DNA of 64,000 bases from Blasia pusilla (lineage: Eukaryota > Marchantiophyta > Marchantiopsida > Blasiales), in contig CM114271.1 of NCBI GenBank assembly GCA_050084515.1, positions 28,334,001-28,398,000 of the forward strand, read 5' to 3'. Position 1 is the stretch's first letter. Each line of letters opens with the position of its first letter. Both the position numbers and the translations under genes were made by a program. This document shows positions 23,800-36,906 of the stretch, piece after piece. Below the pieces are notes generated by a model. The model did not search any database, was not told the origin of the DNA, and worked only from the letters and a program-made list of their open reading frames with translations.

Positions 23800-26700
23800 G
23801 ACCACATTAGGCCCATTTAGGGCAGGTAGGGCAGATGTTTGAATGAATGGCCATCTCCCCTCAATGCAACCATGCCGTCCATAACCCTAGATAATCACAC
23901 TTCATAATCAGTTTTTCGGCTGTTGGGAAGTAATTCGGCCACAAATTGTCCATATGAAATCTCGTCTCAGACAAAAACCGGCAGCCCATCCCGTCTGGCT
24001 ACATTTCCTGGTTAGTTCTATCCAGAAATCAATACTATTCCAGCGTCGTACATGTATGCCCGTCAATTGTCGGAATCCTCTTACATTCTGCGGGAAACCT
24101 TGCCAGTAACCTAACAATGAGGTCGATAAATCTCAACAATTTCTAGTCGGGGTTACTCGTAAACTCGGATCTCTCCATAACAACCCAACTTTGTCATTAA
24201 TCAAACCTCCGAGAAGGGTGGGGAGAGAGCGATACGTGGATAGGCTACATGCATATCAAATGTGTATGTTGGATCAAAATGTGCATAAGAGACATGGATA
24301 AATTTTTTTTTGGGAATAAGGGACGTAGTAAATAGGATTTTACATGCTTGTATTCATTTTTGAAGAATTTAATTATTTACAATGCAGATTTAAAATTGTA
24401 ACACATACTATATTAAGACCTAGTAGTTAGTATACTAGAGGATTTTTGGTTGAGATTTCTATTACGGGAATTATTCAACCAAAAGATAATTTAAGCACAT
24501 TGGGTACGCTTACACATTGGGCACTCTTCTCAATCTACCAGTACTCATGTGTGGGTGAGATGTCATTGGGCATTGGGCATAAATTGTCAATATGTTATAT
24601 TAATTAATGAAATGATTGTTGATGTTTGATCAAACATTCAAATCTATAATTTACTCAATTAGTAATTTAGGGTTTAGGGCAATATACCTAGATGAGAGAA
24701 TGAAAATGAAAAAATACATAATGAAAAGGCCTACAAAATGGCAAGGACTCTAATGCTACCCATATATACCAATGAATTCCCAAAGATGGAAATATGATCA
24801 TGAAAGTTTTGGGGTTGAAATTTGATTTCATACGAGAAAAAATTGGATTGGATGTTTCTTGCTGAATATTTCAATCAACCAAAATTTCATCTTAAAAACT
24901 TCCAGATAGATATTCTTGGTTGAATAATTCCCAAAATAGAAATCTATCTCACCTACAAAATTCCACGTAGTATTCTTTTTGTGAGCTCAAGAAACGAATA
25001 CCTACAATATGCAAAATCTTTTTCTAGGTCTCAAATTTCTGGACCTTAAAATATCTTAAGCTGATACAAATAATAATATCATTAAATGAGGAACACCTAT
25101 CTTGTTATTTGTGATCCTATATGCACAATGAGACAAAATAGTACCAAGCTTACAATTTTATCTCTTAATTCACATTTGGTATTTTGGGAAAGCAAAATGA
25201 ATTTGGATCAAAGAGGGAAATGATTTCATTAATTAAGATTAACTGAGGATTTAGTTCGGGGTATTATTTTGTTGGGGGAGTGGAGGAAGAGATGTTGTTT
25301 AAACTTTTAAGGAGAGGCGGAATTATTTAGGGGAGTGGGACATTATTTAAATTTTAGATGAGGAGTAGAATGTTATTACTCCCTTAAAATTTACAAAAGT
25401 GGACATTAGATTTGAATTTTGAAATGAAAAAAAGTATAGCTTATTTGAAAAAAATCATTTCCATTATTATGTAGATTATTTTGCAAGCGAAATTTTCCTG
25501 TGAAAAAAACACAAGGAGCAACATTTCTTTTAATAGACACAGAAAAGGAATCATAATATTACATATGAGGACATATGTATGGAATATTTAATCATTCCAT
25601 TTTGATTTTAATTTGAAGACAGGAGGCTATTTCATCTTGGAATATTTGAAACTAAATCAATTTTATAATAGAATGATGAGTGGTATCTTTTTGGGTTGAG
25701 CTATTTCTAGGATAAATTTTAAATAAAATAAATTGAAAATTTGAAAAAGTTCCATCATCTTAAAAGTTGAATATGTGCTTAGGAGAGGCCATGGCATTTC
25801 GCAAGCATTCTTAAATTTTTTCTCATTAAAAAATAAAAATCTTCATTCGAAAAAAAACTATACAAATTCAGTTTTTTCTTTTATGCCTAGAAATTTTCTT
25901 ATTTATAAAAATTCATAATATTTAATAAGGGAAAAAATAATCATAAGTAATGAGAAGTAATATTTGTATTTGAATAAAGGGAGACGCATTTAAATAGTCA
26001 TAAGTTGTACATTCCCTAATCCTAATTTCTCTTACAATGTAGAGAAATCTCATTCTCTTTGATTTTCTATGTTCTTTTTTCTCTTAGAGTGTACGATGTA
26101 GCAATATTTTCTTAGATTTTAATTTTAAATTAAATTTCTCTTTTGTGGGAAATTGTCTTCTTATGTCATGTGCTCTTAAATTCACAAGACTCCATGAAAA
26201 AAATGTTTAATGTTAACTTTGTAATAGGGAAGGGAAGAGATAATAGGATGAATTTCTAATAAGAGAAGGCCTCAAAGGAAATCTTTTAAATATATACTTT
26301 TAATAGTGGAGGAGAGAAGAGATAAGGATTCATTTTCAATATGATAGTAGAGGAAAAATAATGAAGAAAATTTAATTGGGGAGTAAGAGATGTAGAACTT
26401 TCTAACCCCGTGATTCATACTCTCTCATGCACAAATCCTTCCTTCTTTATTTCCTTATTTTTATATATAACTATATAAATGAAGGCACAAAGAAAGAATG
26501 ATATCATCCAAGGAGTATCATCTTAAACTAAAATAAATCCTTCTACGGTGCATGATTGAAACACTTTAATTTTTTTCATGGAAGGTAATTGTCCCGTTGG
26601 AACAATCTATATCGATCTCTCTTGCATTTTTAAAATATTCCAGAAAATCCTCTAAAATGTAGAAAAAGTGAGAGGTATCTCATCATTCTACCTCGAATGT

Positions 26701-27790
26701 TTACCTCTTTTAGAATATGCTTTCCATAATAAATAGTCTAATCTCTTTCAATTTAAAATGGATTAAACAACACAATGTTCCATTCATACATTCAGATTTG
26801 ATTAGCTTCATCTTGTGATTTGATTGTTGACAAAAGGGGCATACTTGTGAGGAAAGAAGCCAATGAGCCATCATATGAATCTTAATCATAGCTTTGAAAT
26901 CAATAAGTGGAGAGACTTTAGATGGAAGACACAAACCTTGTTGTGAGAGGAACTTGACACCAATGTAAGGATTTGTCAACCCTTGCAAGCCCCAACGGAA
27001 GGGTTGTAAGACAACTAACCTACAAAATCATGATTTTTTGCCTGATTTTTGCAAGGACTTACAACAAGCTTGCATGTGAATATATCATATGCATTTTTCT
27101 TTTTGCGCTTTAAAGGCATGTGGATTTTTCTTCTTCCAAGACATTTCAACAATCTCTCTTTCCAACATAGGTGATGTTTTGAAGGATAAGCGAGTGTGAT
27201 GGAGCTACATCATGATATGAATGATATTATATGTTATTCAAATGATGTCCAAGAACTTCCTTTCTTCCTTCTTGTTGTAGTAAAACTGATAGTGAAATAA
27301 AAAAATGTGGTTGGTTGTGAGAATCAGGTTGAATTGGATGTCGTTGATCCTAAAGTTTCATAGAGTCATATAGAGGAATGCGATACCCAATGTTGGGAGA
27401 ATTTTTACAGCAAAGTTATCATAAGCAAAGTGCACATAAAGGTTTGGAGATTTTAATGAAGAAACTACATATTGAAGACAAAAGAACTGTAAACCTTTGA
27501 GGAACATTAGAAGCAACTCAAAATTGATCTCTTGGGATAATTGAAATTGCACATGTGATGGATAAAGCTTACAAAAAAAAGAGGTTTTGTAAACTGAAGA
27601 GAGACAAGAGGAATTGGATGAAGAGGATATTGAGATGATAGATCGGGATGACATTTTAATATTTATGATATGTAACTTTTTTTCCTAGAAGTGATTATGT
27701 TGAAGCATGTTAAATATCACCCATATGAGTGGATCATGTTATTTTACCATATCTAGTTCCATTTTAGATTGCATTGTGTCCATCTCTTAG
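23800..27790. other. AT-rich intergenic, no gene recognised
   Basis: About 4 kb of strongly AT-rich DNA with many homopolymer runs. Small minus-strand frames at 26710-26988 and 27358-27654 show no family motif and have AT-driven composition. A TTTAGGGTTTAGGG stretch occurs at about 24667. No supported feature. Confidence 0.4.
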
Positions 27791-27937
27791 AGGGCGTGTA
27801 AACTACGAGGATCATGCACCACTTGAAACTTCCATTCCCCAAACTATGGATGTTCCCAAGGATGTTCTACCTAGAATCACTACTCCACTTAGGAGGGAAA
27901 TACGAACGGCTAATCACTCTCTTGCTCATCTCGTTCA

Positions 27938-28573
27938 ATAACCCAAGGATTTCTGTATCCGGAATGGACAACGCTCCACATCGGCTCTCGTCAAGCCCAA
28001 TCCTCTGAATGACGCTTTCCCCAACATCAGGGGTTGCGCTCCTGAATCCAACAAGACGCGTTGCGGACTAAAAGCTCTACCTCCAGGACTCACCAACTGG
28101 AAGACCTCTCCTTGGTTATCTAGAAACACCACACCAGGAGAAGCCATGGCATGCTCTATCGCGATTCTAGCGGGCATCTCCGCCATTCTAGCAGCCGTAG
28201 CCTGCCATGAATCTGACGTGGACGGTCCGAGCATCCGCTCCAAGGGCAGGTCCATCACCTCCTATGCAATCATCTCTGAACGTGATGCAGGAACTCCAAC
28301 TCTGCGCTCACATAGCGACGCGGCCAACCGAAAAGCCTTGGCGGGCGTACCTCCCAACGTCATAACATCGGAAGCAGAAAATAAAGGAGTGCGGTACACA
28401 ACGGTGGCCGCCCCCAACAATATGCTCGACACATGCCCCTCCTGAGCATCAACAATAGGAGTCATCACACTCGCTTCTCCTATCGCCCTCCGTGCCTGCA
28501 CACCAACAACATCACCAACTCTCAAGGAACTTTGACGAGGACCCATTGATGAGGTCCTCATCGCTTCGGACAA
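27938..28573 (-). pseudogene. gypsy aspartic protease, copy 2 (5' part of pol)
   Basis: The minus-strand frame from 28573 has one stop near 28262 and continues in the same phase to 27938. It ends with RVLLDSGAQPLMLGKASF, whose D-S-G-A (Asp near 28048-28046) is the retropepsin active-site motif, followed by RGLGLTRADVERCPFRIQKS. This is the clearest protease in the window and confirms the decayed one in copy 1. The frame is cut off by the truncation at 27938. Confidence 0.65.
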
Positions 28574-28597
28574 TGTGAAAGACTGAGGAAGCCTAGT

Positions 28598-30191
28598 CTA
28601 TTTTCTGGCTTCCCTTCGCTGTGGATCCAACTCTGCGGCTGCTCCACGCGTCACAACTACGGCGGCCTCCATCTGGGCAACCCCGCACATCCAACCAGGA
28701 TTCTCCAGATGTCTAGCTGCTCCATATGATGTCGATGCCACGGATCCGGCATCGGGTAACCTCAATGCCATGGCAGCAATCTGCTCATGTAGCTGCTGTA
28801 TTTGAGCAGCCACCCCAGCCTCACGTCCGGCGTCTCCCTCGACGCGTCTAGGTGGTGGTAATCTACCTCCTCCACGAGCAGCTCCACCACCCTGTCCGGC
28901 AACTCTAGCTCCTCGTCCCCCAACGGGACCACCTGGTGCACGATCTCTAGCCCACACGGACCGACTACTAGCTCTGGTGCCCTCTCTGGCCCTCGGTCCG
29001 AACGTAACTCAGGATGTAAACTGAAACACCTGGCGCGTGTATGACCATACCTCTGACAAAAGTCACACTGATAACCTCCTGGTGCAGCACCATCTCCTCC
29101 TCCATGCTAAGGCATACGTTCATGACCTTGACGAGTGCAATGGCGCCGATGATGGGCTCCACCACATGACCAACAAGTAATAGTAGGCGGCCGTTGTTGA
29201 GCCGCATATGAAGGCGCAGGTCTTTGTGCCACGGGCTCTCGGTATCCTCCCTGAGCTCGTGGTGCCCGATTGACCTATCTCGAGTCACGTTCTTTGCAGG
29301 TGGTGCAGCCAATCGCGACTGCTCTCGCCCAGAACCCATGGTGGCTACGCTGTCCTCCGCCATGTTGGGCTCAATGTTCTCGGCGGTCCTAAAAACATCT
29401 CTCAACGTAGGGGAGGTGTTCATAAGAAGCACCCCCTCCCGCACCCGTGGCCGCAGGGTCTGGTCTAGCATCGCGTACCATGACTGGATAGCCTGAGCCT
29501 CTGTCACCCCCTGAGTGACGTTGATCAACCGGCGCAAGCGAGTGTAAGCCTCATGTAAACTCTCACCCGGGCGCCTCTGGAAGTTGTGGATGCTCCGCAA
29601 CTTTTCCGTCCGTACCCCTTGGTAGCTCGCCCTCAACTCAGCAAAGAACTCAACCACGGGGTTGAACCAGGGACGAACCCGACTAGACGGTGCAACTACT
29701 CTAGTGCGAGTGACCCCTCCTAAAACATCACTAGTGGAAGAGGAAGTAGCCTCTCCTGACTCCTCCTCTTCATCTAGGAACGGCTCCGTCCATGACACAT
29801 AGTGTGGATCATAGTAGATTAGCCATGCCTCAATCTCCTGGGCATATCTGTGGGAAAACTCATGGTAATCGTCCATGGGTGCCCCCTCTAAATGCTGGAA
29901 CATACCGTTCCATGCTGTAAACGGGTTGAACTCTCTAGAGTTCCTGGCCCGCTGGGAGTTGCACCAACTCCTAAACTATGCTATGAAATCGTGCAACTCA
30001 ATCGTACCTACTGCACCTGAAAACCTACGCGGTTCTCTACCCCGGTCGTCCATCTCGTACGCCCAACTGGTAGGACCACTCACAATGTGTGGCAATGTGC
30101 TAACAAATTCCTCTACACCCTCCCCCTCGTCTGACGATGACATAGAAGGAGGTCGAGGTGGTCCCTGAAGTGAAGACCCTCGGAACCTCAT
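28598..30191 (-). pseudogene. gypsy gag polyprotein with two zinc knuckles, copy 2
   Basis: The frame opens at 30191 (MRFRGSSLQGPPRPPSM). It has one TAG at 29978-29976 and continues in phase through MDDYHEFSHRYAQEIEAWL, then a capsid-like region with NPVVEFFAELRASY, RRPGESLHEAYTRLRRL and AIQSWYAMLDQTLRPRV. A frameshift after about 29250 moves the frame. In the shifted frame two zinc knuckles are seen, CWSCGGAHHRRHC and a canonical CX2CX4HX4C (CDFCQRYGHTRARC, about 29070-29030). A further segment (28957-28598) is Gly/Arg-rich, then has a possible coiled stretch. Gag forms the particle and the knuckles bind element RNA. Confidence 0.75.
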
Positions 30192-30239
30192 GCCACTCCG
30201 CGTAAAACCTCTAGAGCTACTCTCGGGTTCACCACCTCC

Positions 30240-32413
30240 CCTCTCAAAGTCCCGAACGGACGCCGTGATGACCCTCTTGCCTTTCTCACTCGATCACTCT
30301 TGCCTCGCAAGTAATCCCTCAATCACTCATCCCAAACATGCGGCACTCGATCTACACTCTCTCTCCCCGAGACATGTAACGTGCGACAATAAGCGGCGTG
30401 GTGCGGCAAATCGACCAGACTATCATCTCATCGACAATCTACCCTCAACTCTGGACATCCCATACAGGTCTATGTCCCCTAAATCACATACATAAATGAT
30501 GCTCTTAGCATCCACACACCCAATATCCCCAAATAAACTACCAAAATCCCAGAATCCCTCACATGTGCAGGATAAAGGACCAGAATGGATAACCTGAACA
30601 CATGTCGATGTCGCTCCTCAGCAACTGCGAATCTCGATCCCAACTTGGTTGTGGAGACAACTCCTCCAATCAGCAAGTCATACTCCTCCCGTACTGACGT
30701 TGCTCAAAACTCCTCGATAGACGGTGCAGTTCCAGTGGAACGGTGCGGCGTTGCAGGCGGCACGGAACGACTACGAACGGCACGGCCCTCGATGATGGGA
30801 TGCGGCACTCGGCGGCATACCCTCCTCAATCAACAATAAACCCACACTCTGCTCCACAATGCCGGAGCGGCTCCGCGATCAAGACGGTGCGGTGCGGCCA
30901 AGAGCGGCACAGCGCGGCAATCGGCGGCGCGTTGCGGCTACGGGCATCACGGCACGGTACCTGATCGTCGTTGAGCGGCTACCAATCACAACATAGCAGC
31001 AGGAAATCAAAACTCAAACACTATAATAGGAGGTCATATGCCATCACAAGTTGATGACGGTGGCGGCCAAAACAAAGTATGTGATGGCGACGCAAGTCCA
31101 AGAATCAACAACCGTTGTGGAAGACCCTCCACTCCGTAACGGTGGCAATGGCAACCAAGGGTGGACACGGACGGTGGACCATTGATGGTGACGGTTGACC
31201 GTTGATGATGACAGACGAACGGTGATGGTGACGGTTGACCGTTGATAGTGATGGTTGACCATCGACGGTGAAAGTGGACCGTTGATGGTTGACGGTGACT
31301 ATGACGGCGATGGCCGCCGCCGGTGTGGCGGGTGGTTTAGGGTTTGCACAATTTAGCCCTAAAAATCGCCTAGCAATGGCAGTTTTGCAAGATTGACCAG
31401 AACTTTTTGCTCGCAACTCCAAATTGCGCAATGTTTATTGCATACCGTGCAAAGCTTCATGATCTACGCCAGCATGAAAAAATATTTGGAATCGGACATT
31501 CCAGTAAAAACTGACAGGGACTGTCGTAAAGCCCAATGTCTCTTTCTTCTACCCAACATTTGGCAGCGCTTCCGCGTTGATTCCTCTCAACAAAAATATA
31601 AAACCTGTAAAAATGCAAATCAGCAAGCGACATGGTGCTCCCGAAAGCACCAGCATGGGGCAACCCACCCTCATACTCAATCCCTATCAGAAATTGGGCA
31701 AGCGCTTCCGCGCGCCACTCTTCCACACGAAAAATCGGCAAATGCAAGGAACAATCCAGGCAACCCTTGCTCCGATGAGCACTCCCATGAGCCGTTGAAC
31801 GGGGAACACGGTCCCCAACCTGCAAAAATAGCGAGTGACCAGCGAGCTCCCCCATGAAGCTCTCTCACTCTCTCATTCTCGCATTCTCTCATTCTCTCTT
31901 TGTAAAGTAAGATCCAATCTCTCTCTACACAATCTCACACCATAGCTCTCAAAGGTGTGCACTCTCTCTCATGTCAAACCAAACCCACTCTCCTAATGAG
32001 AGGCTTGGGTTACACTCATAAGGCAAGGGACCATAGCTCCGCCGCCTCATGCCAAGAGGTTCAACAAAGAGAGAATGAGCTCTCAAACTCTCTCTCCTTG
32101 GGTACCCCTCCCCTCTCCCAAGCTCTCCCCATGGTAACATATTCTCCCAAGTCACCTCCTTGGCTCTTGACCTGATGTAAGAGGTCAAGGGCCACTTACC
32201 AAAAATAGAAAGTCGATCATATACTCAAAATAGTACTTACCTAAAATAGTAAGTTCCTAAATATGGCTCCAAATGAGCCAAAACGAAGAGAAAACCTGCT
32301 CTCTCAGGTTTCCCGGGGCCTCAACAAGTCACCCTCGACCTCCTAGGCCTGTCCTCCACTACTCTTGAAGACGCTCTACTAGATCTCACCGATCTATCCT
32401 AAAGGACGTGACA
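30240..32413 (-). repeat. gypsy 5' LTR and leader, copy 2
   Basis: This region is similar throughout to 6640-8675. Near 31165-31300 it contains a local expansion of a roughly 20-base motif (GACGGTTGACCGTTGATG variants) that is nearly absent in copy 1. The LTR/leader border was not found. Confidence 0.6.
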
Positions 32414-33252
32414 CATCAGATTGAGGTTTGCGAACTTCCGACATGGCATAACCCCTATGAGGATTGGGTTTCTTGTGAGATTCCAACCATTCTATTTCCT
32501 GAGGGCACATTTCTACCACAAATTGGACACTACTTATGCGTTGGAACTCGACGGGAACAATTGACACAACATCTTGATGTCAAGTGTGCTACACGAAGCT
32601 CATATTCCATGGAAGGGATACACCCTACTACTACTGGTGTAAACTTTTGAGAATTGCCATTGGTTGGTAAATTGGTAATGGACTATGGAGTTCTCAAGGC
32701 ATACTTATCCATTTGAGGCATGATAGAGTAAATTGCTATGATTTCAAGAGTATAAATGTAGGAGGAATGGAGAGAAAAGACAAGCCAACTGCCACCTATA
32801 TGGTTGTGAGTTTGGGGGCATGGATGAAGGTTGGGCGAACAAAAATGCCAAGACTATGCCCCTTATTTTGAGAACATCACACTTATCCAAACCATTGCAA
32901 TTGTGCCACGTGTCCTCAATGTGGACGAGATGTGCTCCAGAGGTGTACCATTTTAAGGATTAATCCACGAAAAAATTGAGGAGAAAATGCTTTGTGGTTT
33001 GGCTGTTACGTGGCCACACACAGTGAGTGACTGATAACCGCAGGTTGGCGGAAGGAGGGAGTAGGAGTGGGAGGCCTAACCGGAGTGACAGCCACACGTG
33101 ACGCGGGGTAGCTTATAGGCGAATATTCGCATGGCTTAAAGTTGTCGTGAGCTCCAGGAACCGGAGGGAGGAGAGCGGAGGGGAGTTATCTGGAGTTATC
33201 CGGCTGGGGTCCAGAGTGGCCACTACGCACGGGGTACCGGGGAAGAGATTAT
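32414..33252. other. upstream flank of the EF-Tu gene
   Basis: No gene is recognised between the end of gypsy copy 2 and the EF-Tu promoter region. Short frames such as 32408-32650 show no motif. Confidence 0.35.
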
Positions 33253-33270
33253 CCTAAACCCTAAACCCTG
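32907..33270 (+). promoter_or_regulatory. G-box and telo-box motifs upstream of plastid EF-Tu
   Basis: CACGTG palindromes occur at 32907-32912 and 33095-33100, and a double telo-box (CTAAACCCTAAACCCTG) at 33254-33270, about 520 bases before the start codon. G-boxes commonly occur in light-responsive plant promoters, and telo-boxes in plant translation-related genes such as elongation factors. The combination suits a plastid translation factor, but function is inferred. Confidence 0.45.
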
Positions 33271-33791
33271 CTGTGAGAGAAGGAGGGTTGGTCGAGTCCA
33301 CCTCAGCGGAGGCAGGAGCCGAGGCAGCCAATGGCGAAGGCTTTGGGCATATCCGAATCGGAGGGCCGAGTGGATCAGAGCCTCCTTACGTGTACGTCGC
33401 GCGCGTGCGTTCCCTTCACCGTCGTCCACATCCCATCCACTTGGCCCTCCCGCGCCTTGCGTGGCTTCCTCCCCTCCTCTCTCCTGCCCTTCCATCCGAA
33501 GGCGCTCCTGCTCCTGCGCCCGGCGCTTATCAAAATCCTTGGATCTGGCGACGGCCTCACATCTCGCAATCTGCTCGCGGGTGCGACACTGAGTAGTAGC
33601 GGTTCATCGACCCCACCTGGGGCCTGCGCGCCTTACTGCCTTATCATAAGCTCCTTTCCTCGGCAGCTCATTTCTGCTCCCTTCGTCTCTCTAGTCCATT
33701 CGCTCGCTCGCGACTCAGCTCAGGCAGTTCGCTCTGCGTCTCCGGTGCAGGTGCGGGTGTGTTGCGGTTCTCGGCAGCGAGGATTGTGGCA

Positions 33792-35514
33792 ATGGCGGGC
33801 TGCACAGCATTCGTGGGTGTTGCGGTTGCCCCGGCTTCGGTTGCAGGTTGTGTTGCGAGGGCGCAAGGTTCCCCCACGGAGAGCGGTGGGTTGAAGGTGA
33901 GCCCCATCGGCGCCAGCGTCGGGCAGAAGTTGAGCTCCAGCGCCGCCTTCTCTCAGCTTAGCTTCGCCGAGGCGTGCCGTCCCGTGGCATGGAAAGATTC
34001 CAGGTGAGGGGACATCCGCGGCCTATTTTTCGGCTCGAGTCTTGGCAAATCGCTTTCGGTGGTAATGGCTATCGCAAACGCGTTTCGCGTCTTTGTGCCT
34101 GAGTCTAGGTTTTTTCGCGCTTGCGGCCGTGTAGGTATTGGCGATCTTGTGTGAGCGAAAGAAGGGAATGACTGTCAGTGAATGTACCGTTTTGCGGCCC
34201 TTAGTTTCTGCATGGCTGAATGTTTTCTTTCCTGTCAGCTCCAGCGCTGGTGGAAGGAAGGGAACTCTTGTCGTTCGTGCCGCTGCACGAGGAAAATTTG
34301 AGAGGAACAAGCCCCATGTGAACATCGGTACCATCGGCCACGTTGACCACGGGAAAACCACTCTTACGGCCTCTCTCACTATGGCGATGGCTTCTAACGG
34401 AACCGGTAAAGGCAAGAAGTACGACGAAATTGACGCCGCTCCCGAAGAGAGGTCCAGAGGAATTACTATCAACACTGCCACAGTAGAGTATGAAACACCT
34501 AACCGTCATTATGCCCATGTGGACTGCCCCGGACACTCCGATTACGTTAAAAATATGATCACCGGTGCGGCACAGATGGACGGAGCCATTCTCGTGGTGT
34601 CAGGTGCCGACGGCCCCATGCCCCAAACCAAGGAACACATCTTGCTGGCCAAGCAAGTAGGTGTTCCCAACATGGTCGTTTTCCTGAATAAGGAAGACCA
34701 GGTCGATGATGAGGAAATTCTTGAGCTTGTAGAAATGGAAATAAGAGAGCTTCTGAACGCCTACGAATACCCAGGAGACGACGTTCCCATCATCTCAGGA
34801 TCTGCGCTGCTTGCTATGGAGGCTCTCACCGAAAACCCTGACTTGAAGAAGGGTGAGAATGTCTGGGTTGACAAGCTCTTCAAATTGATGGAGAGTGTTG
34901 ATAGCTACATTCCCATTCCTACCAGACAAACGGAGTTGCCTTTCCTCATGGCTGTTGAAGATGTTTTCTCTATCACCGGACGAGGAACTGTTGCAACCGG
35001 GCGTGTGGAGCGCGGTACCATCAAAGTGGGTGAGGTTATTGATATTGTTGGTCTGAGAAAGGAAGTGAAGACTTCCACCGTTACAGGTCTCGAGATGTTC
35101 CAGAAGCTCTTAGACGAGGCCCTTGCAGGTGACAATGTCGGTGTTCTTTTGAGAGGAATCCAAAAGGCCGACATCCAAAGAGGAATGGTGCTTGCAAAGC
35201 CTGGATCCATCACCCCACACAGCGCCTTTGAGGCTTCGGTTTATGTCTTGAAGAAAGAAGAAGGAGGCAGACATAGTCCATTCTTTCCGGGCTACAGACC
35301 TCAATTTTACATGAGGACGACTGACGTAACTGGTTCAGTATCAAACTTGGTATCTGACAAAGGTGAGGCCACGACTATGGTTCTGCCCGGCGATCGTGTC
35401 AAAATGACAGTAGAGTTGATCCAGCCCATTGCCTGCGAGGCGAAGATGAGGTTCGCTATCCGGGAGGGAGGCAAGACAGTCGGTGCTGGTATCATCTCTA
35501 AGGTCTTGGATTGA
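33792..35514 (+). CDS. tufA: chloroplast translation elongation factor Tu, nuclear-encoded, two exons
   Basis: Exon 1 is 33792-34003 and exon 2 is 34239-35514. A 235-base GT-AG intron of phase 2 (AG|C, Ser) joins them into 495 aa. EF-Tu is the GTPase that delivers aminoacyl-tRNA to the plastid ribosome. Residues 1 to about 86 form a Ser/Ala-rich chloroplast transit peptide ending in [13 protein letters not shown]. GTPase motifs are all intact: G1 GHVDHGKT (104-111), G2 RGIT (144-147), G3 DCPGH (166-170), G4 NKED (221-224) and G5 SAL (259-261). Domains 2 and 3 follow ([32 protein letters not shown]) to a normal C-terminus. The ATG at 33792 gives a typical transit peptide. The longer open frame beginning upstream in exon 2 has no ATG and is intron. 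No lesion is visible. Confidence 0.96.
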
Positions 35515-36906
35515 GACCTGAAGATACTGCTGCCCATGTGCATCTAATTTTGGGGAAACTTGTTGTAATCTTATGTGAGACTTGGCTCCCTCGGGCTGTG
35601 TAGGGGAGAGAACAAGTAAGGACTTGCAAGGCCCTTCATTACTAATTGTAATGTAGTCGAAGTTAAAGTATTGTTGTAACCTGTAAGTTGGTTGTCTCTC
35701 TTTGTGAGTCCAAGCACTTGTCATAGATCTAGGTGAATCCACCGATTGGAGAGGAAATGTAGAGGAAGGTTGTAGACAAATTTAGGAGTTCTCATTAGAA
35801 GTAAAATCCATTCTTTACTGGGGTGATACCACACTTTGACTCGACGTTGGTGCACCATAATCATCAGGGGTTCAATCTAATTGAATAATGTCATTTCACT
35901 GAGTGGCAAAACAATGTGTGGCAATTTACTGTCTCATGCGACATCGTGGACTCCCGTCGGTCAGTTCATGGCTGAATTTCCAGGCATATCTCAGAAAGGT
36001 AGGAAGTCCTTGGCATCCTTGACAGATCCTGGTAAAGAACAGCAGTTTACACCTGCCTCTATTGCATCAGGCGTTTGAAGCTGGAGTAGCATTTCATCGC
36101 TGGGGATTTTTGAAAAACCTAAAAATGAAATCGATTTTGTGAAACTGCATTCTTCTTCGTTATGGATGTATTGAATAGGATATTTGAGAGAATATGGGCA
36201 AACAGTAATAATTCAGAGCACGGGTCTAGCCTGGCTCGGATAAACGATTGATGTTAAGTCCCATGTTTGCTTCCAATAGCATGTTGATATGGCGTGTCTC
36301 TTCTAGAGAAAGTGAAGGTCTATAGTTATGAAATCCTGATTGGAAACTGCAAGCAAAATACGAAGATACAATTAGCATTTGACACCTCAGCCTCTTCCCT
36401 CTTCCTGTTACACCACACTGAACACTTCCCGACGTTCTGTGTTGTCCATGACCCAGAGGAGTAGTCCAATTTTCCGATGTGTAGAAATATAACGAAATAA
36501 CGTCAGTGAGAATCACGATTGTATGGAGTAACAATCTCAACGACTTTCATTGTCTATGAATCGCGGTGGACATGATTTTCTCAGTAGGTGTAACTGTCTC
36601 AGTGTAAGATTTGTAATCACAATGTCTTTATTCGTCGTCAACATTACTATATTTATCAGATAGCTAATGTTGTCCCCTATGAAACATATCCAGTCAACGC
36701 TGGACAGCAGGGGAATCGGGTTCACATATCTTTGTTTGGTAGACTACCAATGTTGTTTTCTTCAAATTTGAAGAAGATTGTGTGTTTAACCCTCTATGGG
36801 TCCAATTTTTTTTTTAAATACTGAGAATTGGTGTGATGTTTGTGTATGAGTATACGAGATTAGTATGCACATTCATTTACCACACCTTCACATCATGATA
36901 CTTATA
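35515..36906. other. EF-Tu 3' flank, no further gene recognised
   Basis: The first 230 bases probably hold the 3' untranslated region (T-rich and TTGTAAT-like polyadenylation signals near 35560 and 35645). The remaining short frames on both strands carry no recognisable motif. Confidence 0.35.

Larger units (their letters stand above)
27938..32413 (-). mobile_element. Ty3/gypsy element copy 2, truncated after protease
   Basis: This minus-strand segment parallels copy 1 from about 4343 to 8675: LTR/leader (32413 to about 30240), gag (30191-28598) and protease (28258-27938). Similarity starts abruptly at about 27938, inside the protease-methyltransferase linker, so methyltransferase, RT and integrase are all absent. 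The outer end reads TGTCAC on the minus strand at 32413, identical to the third fragment at 41698. It has fewer stops than copy 1 in gag and protease, so it is younger or less decayed. The flank just below 27938 may be another retroelement fragment. Confidence 0.85.

Noticed and set aside
27800-27937. A copia fragment flanking gypsy copy 2
   Set aside because: A + strand reading (DVPKDVLPRITTPLRREIRT) recalls the copia integrase-RT linker, but the similarity is too weak to annotate.
34138-34238. An upstream start for EF-Tu inside the exon 2 frame
   Set aside because: The frame begins at TTG, not ATG, and this stretch is the intron. The exon 1 transit peptide joins in phase at 34239.
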